Shown piece by piece: positions 59,646-64,000 of a DNA stretch of 64,000 nt (the first letter of the stretch is position 1; each line of letters begins with the position of its first letter). Origin of the DNA: Actinomadura barringtoniae. Its GTDB lineage: Bacteria > Actinomycetota > Actinomycetes > Streptosporangiales > Streptosporangiaceae. A model generated the notes under the pieces. That model worked only from the letters and a program-made list of their open reading frames with translations. It was not told the origin of the DNA and did no database searches. The stretch spans positions 372,001 to 436,000 of the forward strand of contig NZ_JAGEOJ010000004.1 of assembly GCF_017573505.1 (NCBI RefSeq), read 5' to 3'. A program made the translations under genes and the position numbers.

Positions 59646-61241
59646 TCAGCTGCCGGAGTCCCGCTCGGCATAGGCCCAGTCAGGGCTCATGCCGGGCTGG
59701 AGCTCCCGCAGCGTGCGCTTGAGGACCTTGCCGGACGGATTGGTGGGCAGCTCGTCCACGAGGTAGATCTCCTTGGGGACCTTGAACCTGCCGAGCCGCT
59801 CCCGCGCGTGCGCGATCAGCTCGCCGGCCTCCAGCCCCGGCCGGCCGACGACGAACGCGACCGGCACCTCCTGCCACTTGGCGTGCGGGACGCCGACCAC
59901 CGAGGCCGCGAGGACCAGCGGGTGGTCGGCCAGGACGTTCTCGATCTCGGCGCTGGACATGTTCTCCCCGCCGCTGCGGATCATGTCCTTCAGCCGGTCC
60001 CGGATGTAGAGGTAGCCGTCCTCGTCGAAGCAGCCGACGTCGCCGGTGTGGAACCAGCCGCCGCGGAACGTCTCGGCCGTGGCGCCCGGGTCGTCGAGGT
60101 AGCCGGGGCTCACCTTGGGACCCCGGGCGATCACCTCGCCGTTCTCCCCCACCGGGACGTCCTGGTCCTCGGCGTCCACCACCCGTACGTCCACCCAGGG
60201 CACGGGGATGCCCACCGAGCCCTGCTTGCTCTCCATGTGGGCCTCGTCCAGGTACGTCAGGCCGCTGCAGGTCTCGGTGAGGCCGTATCCCTCGATGAGC
60301 CGCGCGTTCGGGAACAGCTCGCGGGCGACCTTGAACAGCGCGGACGTCACCTGCGAGAAGATCAGCCAGCGCACCGAGGACAGGTCGGCCCTCGTGGTCT
60401 CGGCGGCCCGGCGGATCATGTCGAGCATGGTCGCCGCGACCACCATGCCGGTGATGCCCTCGGCCTCGATCGCGGTCAGGATGCCGGCGGGCTCGAACCG
60501 CCGCTGCACGACCATGCGCCCGCCGACGTGCCAGATCGCGTACCCCGGCAGGTCCGTGCCGCCGACGTGGTAGAGCGGCGCGAAGTTCAGGATCCGGTCG
60601 GTCGGGCGCAGGCCCAGCTCGACGATCTGGGCGTGCATGTTCGCGTTGACGTTCCCGTGCGTCAGCAGCACGCCCTTGGGCAGGCTCGTCGTCCCCGAGG
60701 TGTAGACGATCCGCTGGAGCGCGTCGTCGTCCAGCTCCGCGTCGGGGACCCGCTCGCCCCGGCGGGCCGCGATCAGTGCGTTCACGTCCGTCCAGGCGTC
60801 GTCGATGGGCTCCAGCGCGAGCTTGCGCACACCCGGGAGCCCGGCGACGGCCTTGGCCGTCAGCTCGGCGTACTCCGGAACGGTCGCGACCGCCTCGACG
60901 CCCGCCCGTTGCATGAGATGGCTCAGCTCGCCCGAGGTCAGCCGGTAGTTCAGCGGCACGCACACCGCGCCGAGCTTGGCCAGCGCGAGCGCCAGGATCA
61001 GGAACTCCGGCACGTTGTTGGCCACGACCGCGACCCGGGTGCCACGCGTGACGCCGCCCGCCGAGGCGCCGCCCGCCGAAGCGCCGTCGGCGGTGATGCC
61101 CGCCGCGAGCGCGTTCACGTCGGCGTCCAGCTCGCGGTACGTCCAGCGCCGGTCCTCGAAGACCAGCGCGTCCCTGTCGGCGAACCGGACGGCGTTGAGC
61201 GCGAGCATCCGGGCGAGGTTCGCCGTGTTCGCCGTGCTCAT
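59646..61241 (-). CDS. Acyl-CoA synthetase (AMP-forming)
   Basis: A 531-aa ANL ligase: 'IVYTSGTTSLPKGVLLTHGN', 'GYGLTETC', 'GWFHTGDVG', hinge 'DMIRSGGENMSSAEIE' and Lys in 'NPSGKVLKR'. A 15-bp tandem duplication (61053-61082) adds a repeat ASAGG in a surface loop near residue 55. ATG 61241 overlaps the stop of the next ligase (ATGA). Two ligases in tandem suggest two acids, or two forms of one, handled by the same operon. Confidence 0.92.
   Translation of the reverse strand: MSTANTANLARMLALNAVRFADRDALVFEDRRWTYRELDADVNALAAGITADGASAGGASAGGVTRGTRVAVVANNVPEFLILALALAKLGAVCVPLNYRLTSGELSHLMQRAGVEAVATVPEYAELTAKAVAGLPGVRKLALEPIDDAWTDVNALIAARRGERVPDAELDDDALQRIVYTSGTTSLPKGVLLTHGNVNANMHAQIVELGLRPTDRILNFAPLYHVGGTDLPGYAIWHVGGRMVVQRRFEPAGILTAIEAEGITGMVVAATMLDMIRRAAETTRADLSSVRWLIFSQVTSALFKVARELFPNARLIEGYGLTETCSGLTYLDEAHMESKQGSVGIPVPWVDVRVVDAEDQDVPVGENGEVIARGPKVSPGYLDDPGATAETFRGGWFHTGDVGCFDEDGYLYIRDRLKDMIRSGGENMSSAEIENVLADHPLVLAASVVGVPHAKWQEVPVAFVVGRPGLEAGELIAHARERLGRFKVPKEIYLVDELPTNPSGKVLKRTLRELQPGMSPDWAYAERDSGS
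61053..61082. repeat. 15-bp in-frame tandem duplication within a ligase gene
   Basis: Two copies of a 15-bp unit, GCCGCCCGCCGAGGC and GCCGCCCGCCGAAGC, differ at one base and encode a doubled ASAGG. This is typical slippage in a GC-rich loop. Confidence 0.7.
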
Positions 61242-62764
61242 GTCGGGTTCTCCTGTTCCCTGAGCCTCTTCTTCAGGACCTTGCCCGAGTCGTTGCGCGG
61301 GAGGGAGGCGACGATCTCGACGTGCTTGGGCACCTTGTACTTGGCCAGGTGGCCGAGGCAGTGCCGGCGGATGTCCTCGGGCCCGGCCGCCGACGGTTCG
61401 CGCAGGATGACGAAGGCCTTGGGCACCTCGTCCCACTTCTCGTCCGGGACGCCGATGACCGCGACCTCGGCTACCTCCTCGTGCTGGGCGATGACCCGCT
61501 CGACCTCGGCGCTCGCGATGTTCTCGCCGCCCGACTTGATGAGGTCGGTGCGGCGGTCGACGAACCAGAGGTAGCCGTCCTCGTCCATCCGGCCGACGTC
61601 GCCGGTCAGGAACCAGCCGTCCCGGCGGGTGCGCGCGTTGGCCTCGTCGTCGTTCCAGTACCCGGGCGAGATCTTGTCGCCGCGCACGATGATCTCGCCC
61701 TCGGTGCCGCGCGGCACCTCCTGGAAGTCCTCGTCCACGATGCGGATGTGCACGCCGGGGAACGGGGCCCCGAGCGCGCCGAGCTTGGACTCCTCGTGGG
61801 CCTCGTCCATGTAGCAGGCGCCGTTGCACAGCTCGGTCATGCCGAACGTGTCGATCGTGCGCACGTGCGGCAGCAGGGCCTTCACCCTGCGGCGCACGTT
61901 CGGCGCCACCCCGGCGAAGAGCAGGTACCGCAGGGCGCCGAGATCGGGGCGCGGGTCCAGGTCCATGATCCCGAAGAGGATCTGGGCGGCCAGGACCATC
62001 CCGGTGATGCGCTCCCGCTCGGCGATGCGCGCGATGTCCTCGGCCTTGAACGTCGGCGTGAGGACCATCGTCGCCCCGGCGACGAACGTGGCGAGGCCGG
62101 GCGCCTCCAGGCCGCTGACGTGGAACAGCGGCGCCGAGACGAGGATCCGGTCGTTCTGGGTGAGCTCCAGTTCGAGGATCTGCGCCCGGTGGTTGGCGAC
62201 CAGGTTGCCGCACGTGTGGACTACGCCCTTGGGGCGCGCGGTGGTGCCGGAGGTGTAGAGGAGCCGGTGGACGTCGTCCTGGCCCTTCTCGGCGTCGGCG
62301 ACACCGGCGCCGGGCGGCTGCGCGGCGAGGAGCTCGCCCAGCCGGTGGGCGCCGGGGATCACGTCCTTCCCGTTCGCGACGACGACGCGCAGGCCAGTGT
62401 CGTCCTTCAGGCGCGCCGCGTCGTCGCGGAAGTCGTCGTCGTACAGCAGGCAGCCGATCCCGGCCTGACCGACGACGTAGGCCTGCTCGGTGGCGTGCAG
62501 CCGCCAGTTGAGCGGCACCACGACGGCACCGACGCGGCTGACGGCCAGTAGCTCGATCACGTACGTGGCGGTGTTGCGGCCGAGCACGCCGACCAGGTCC
62601 GCCGGCGTGACGCCCGCCTCGATGAGCGCGGCCGCGTGCCGGTCCACGTCGGCGTCCAGCTCGGCGTAGGTCCAGCGCCTGCCGTCCTCGCCGACCAGGG
62701 CCTCCCGGCCGCCGCGGCGCAGCGCCTGGATCCTGAGGGTCTCGCTGAAGTTACTGGTCGCCAT
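61238..62764 (-). CDS. Acyl-CoA synthetase (AMP-forming)
   Basis: A 508-aa ANL ligase: 'LLYTSGTTARPKGVVHTCGN', 'FGMTELCNG', 'GWFLTGDVG', hinge 'DLIKSGGENIASAEVE' and Lys in 'NDSGKVLKK'. It is close in pattern to the ligase that follows (both have 'C-x-G...DEAH-x-ESK' after the adenine motif), so the two are probably duplicates. ATG 62764 overlaps the VOC stop by one base (TGATG). Confidence 0.92.
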   Translation of the reverse strand: MATSNFSETLRIQALRRGGREALVGEDGRRWTYAELDADVDRHAAALIEAGVTPADLVGVLGRNTATYVIELLAVSRVGAVVVPLNWRLHATEQAYVVGQAGIGCLLYDDDFRDDAARLKDDTGLRVVVANGKDVIPGAHRLGELLAAQPPGAGVADAEKGQDDVHRLLYTSGTTARPKGVVHTCGNLVANHRAQILELELTQNDRILVSAPLFHVSGLEAPGLATFVAGATMVLTPTFKAEDIARIAERERITGMVLAAQILFGIMDLDPRPDLGALRYLLFAGVAPNVRRRVKALLPHVRTIDTFGMTELCNGACYMDEAHEESKLGALGAPFPGVHIRIVDEDFQEVPRGTEGEIIVRGDKISPGYWNDDEANARTRRDGWFLTGDVGRMDEDGYLWFVDRRTDLIKSGGENIASAEVERVIAQHEEVAEVAVIGVPDEKWDEVPKAFVILREPSAAGPEDIRRHCLGHLAKYKVPKHVEIVASLPRNDSGKVLKKRLREQENPT

Positions 62765-63261
62765 CAGCTCTCGGCCTCTCCGGCGCGGAACGCCTTGATC
62801 TCCTCCCGGCTGGGCAGGCTGACGAACTCCAGGAGGTTGCCGTCCAGGTCGCGGGCCGCGAACGCGGTGATGTGGCCGTAGTTCTCCAGGAGCGTCCGGT
62901 GCGGCGGGCTCAGGCACTCGGCGCCCAATCCGGAGACCCGCTTGTAGACCTCGTCCATCTCCTCGTGCGGGACCTGGAAGCTCAGCAGGAACGTGCCGAG
63001 CTCCAGGTGCCCGGCGGACGCCGTGCGGCGCTTTGTACCGTTCCACTCGATCAGTTCGAGCTGACCGATCTGCGACGGGCCCTGCATGTACTGGACCTTG
63101 CCGGTGGTGCCCTCGGGGAGACCGAGCGCCTCCTCGATCCCGGGCCCGCCGACGTTGGAACGCAGCGTCCTGCGGTAACCGAGGGCCTTCTCGTAGAAGT
63201 CGGCGGCGCGGTCGACGTCGGAGACGGTCATCGCGACGTGGTGGACTTCGCTGACGGGCAT
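62764..63261 (-). CDS. VOC (glyoxalase-fold) protein
   Basis: A 165-aa VOC protein: 'EVHHVAMTVSDVDRAADFYEKALGYRRTL', 'GQLELIEWNG', 'TFLLSFQVPHEEMDEVYKRVSGLGAE' and 'AARDLDGNLLEFVSL'. His8 and Glu near the C-terminus match metal-ligand positions of the fold. It resembles methylmalonyl-CoA epimerase/lactoylglutathione lyase-type members in length. It lies between the SDR (9 bp) and the ligase pair, so it probably acts on a CoA or ring-cleavage intermediate. Confidence 0.85.
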   Translation of the reverse strand: MPVSEVHHVAMTVSDVDRAADFYEKALGYRRTLRSNVGGPGIEEALGLPEGTTGKVQYMQGPSQIGQLELIEWNGTKRRTASAGHLELGTFLLSFQVPHEEMDEVYKRVSGLGAECLSPPHRTLLENYGHITAFAARDLDGNLLEFVSLPSREEIKAFRAGEAES

Positions 63262-63270
63262 GCTTCTCTC

Positions 63271-64000
63271 CTAAGCGCCGAGGACCTTCTGGATGAGCGC
63301 GACCTCGTCCTCGCCGCCGCGCGGGACGATGTGGTCGTCGAGTGAGGTGATCTCCTCGATCGACGCGAGGACGTCGTCGGGCGAGGCGGGCTCACGCCCC
63401 GAGTACCAGCCGGGGGTCACGCCGGTGAAGATGCGCCCGACCCGGCCGCCGCCGACCGTGAGGACGTGCCGGTTGAGCTCGCACTGCTCGGAGGCCAGGT
63501 AGGCGCCGACCGCCGCGACGTGGCGCGGGTCGAACCGTTCGGCCAGTTCGCCGAGGAGACCCTCGGTCATGCGGGTGGCCGCGGTCGGTGACAGCGCGTT
63601 GACCAGGATGCCCTTGCGCTCGCCCTCCAGGGACAGCACGTTCATCAGGCCGACCAGGCCCGCCTTGGCGGCGGCATAGCTGGCCTGGCCGAACGTGCCG
63701 AGCAGCCCGGACGAGGAGGTGGTGAGCACGATCCGGCCGTACCGCTGCTCGACCATGTGGTTCCAGGCCGGGCGCAGCACGTTGAACGCGCCGCCCAGGT
63801 GCACGTCCAGGACGGCGGTGACGTCGTCGTCGCTCATCTTCCCGAAGGTGCGGTCGCGCAGGATCCCGGCGTTGTGGATCACGGCGTCGACGCGTCCGAA
63901 CTCCTCCATCGACCGCGCCACCAGGGCCGCGCCGCCCCCGACGGTCGCGACCGAGTCCGTGGAGGCGGTGGCGATGCCGCCGTCGTCGCGGATCTCCTGG
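63271..64000 (-). CDS. SDR-family (3R)-hydroxyacyl-CoA dehydrogenase-like protein, 5' end outside window
   Basis: C-terminal 242 codons of a short-chain dehydrogenase. The frame is open to base 64000 and reads 'EIRDDGG' at the edge, so the Rossmann GxxxGxG lies outside. Seen are 'IHNAGILRDRTFGKMSDDD' (NAG motif), 'TTSSSGLLGTFGQASYAAAKAG' (Ser, Tyr, Lys) and 'LVNALSPTAATRM'. It is the same HSD17B4/MFE-2-like subtype as the SDR at 5104-6033, so beta-oxidation of an acyl-CoA is likely. The annotated first ATG/GTG inside the window is internal. Confidence 0.88.
   Translation of the reverse strand, partial: QEIRDDGGIATASTDSVATVGGGAALVARSMEEFGRVDAVIHNAGILRDRTFGKMSDDDVTAVLDVHLGGAFNVLRPAWNHMVEQRYGRIVLTTSSSGLLGTFGQASYAAAKAGLVGLMNVLSLEGERKGILVNALSPTAATRMTEGLLGELAERFDPRHVAAVGAYLASEQCELNRHVLTVGGGRVGRIFTGVTPGWYSGREPASPDDVLASIEEITSLDDHIVPRGGEDEVALIQKVLGA

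Overview
The window is very GC-rich, uses many GTG starts and at least one probable TTG start, and is packed with ATGA/GTGA/TGATG start-stop overlaps. It carries five luciferase-like (probably F420-dependent) oxidoreductases, an actinobacterial MmpL-type transporter, a CsoR-family sensor and many secreted actinobacterial-type proteins. This points to a soil actinobacterium, most likely Streptosporangiales/Actinomadura-like (inference from gene content, not a database result). No tRNA, rRNA, CRISPR array or insertion sequence was seen.

Region 1 (1-15864) is a catabolic block. A minus-strand seven-gene operon (11755 down to 1940) encodes an SMP-30/NHL protein, an SDR, a Rieske oxygenase, a Baeyer-Villiger-type monooxygenase, a second SDR, a ThDP-dependent enzyme and an aldehyde dehydrogenase. 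Divergent from it are an AcuI-type reductase, a MaoC-type protein and an acyl-CoA ligase. A CitE-like lyase and a CoA transferase converge at the left. Together they read as ring hydroxylation, ketone to ester/lactone oxidation, hydrolysis, aldehyde oxidation, CoA activation and beta-oxidation of an unknown alicyclic or terpenoid-like substrate.

Region 2 (15853-32496) handles small polar molecules. LacI and an M20 hydrolase form one operon. Diverging from it is a long operon: BtpA/SgcQ-like, PfkB kinase, ABC binding protein, single-domain ABC ATPase, permease, phosphotriesterase-like hydrolase, GATase1-like protein and a TenA-like protein that lacks the usual nucleophile. Two LacI-type operators lie in the divergent region. 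An IclR regulator and a divergent U32-like gene follow, with clear promoters and repeated TCGAAC operators. Next is a second FrcBCA-like sugar cassette (exported GalM, binding protein, permease, ATPase, zinc alcohol dehydrogenase).

Region 3 (32497-47777) is mixed: a secreted DUF1996 protein, a POT peptide transporter, a polysaccharide deacetylase, an LLM oxidoreductase, two secreted Asp-box (sialidase-fold) proteins, a DUF2975/XRE pair with a tandem 16-bp operator, an orphan histidine kinase, a methyltransferase, a His-less CsoR-family regulator with an MmpL transporter and three matching operators, a TetR regulator, and a C-terminal remnant of a GH12 cellulase immediately after the tetR stop codon.

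Region 4 (47778-64000) is a second, CoA-centred catabolic block. It has four LLM oxidoreductases, four acyl-CoA ligases, a two-subunit-like acyl-CoA dehydrogenase pair, a crotonase, two VOC proteins, a metallo-beta-lactamase-fold hydrolase and a truncated SDR. Two nearly identical 18-bp operators (54727-54744 and 58595-58612) tie its transcription units into one regulon. The regulator is not recognisable in the window.
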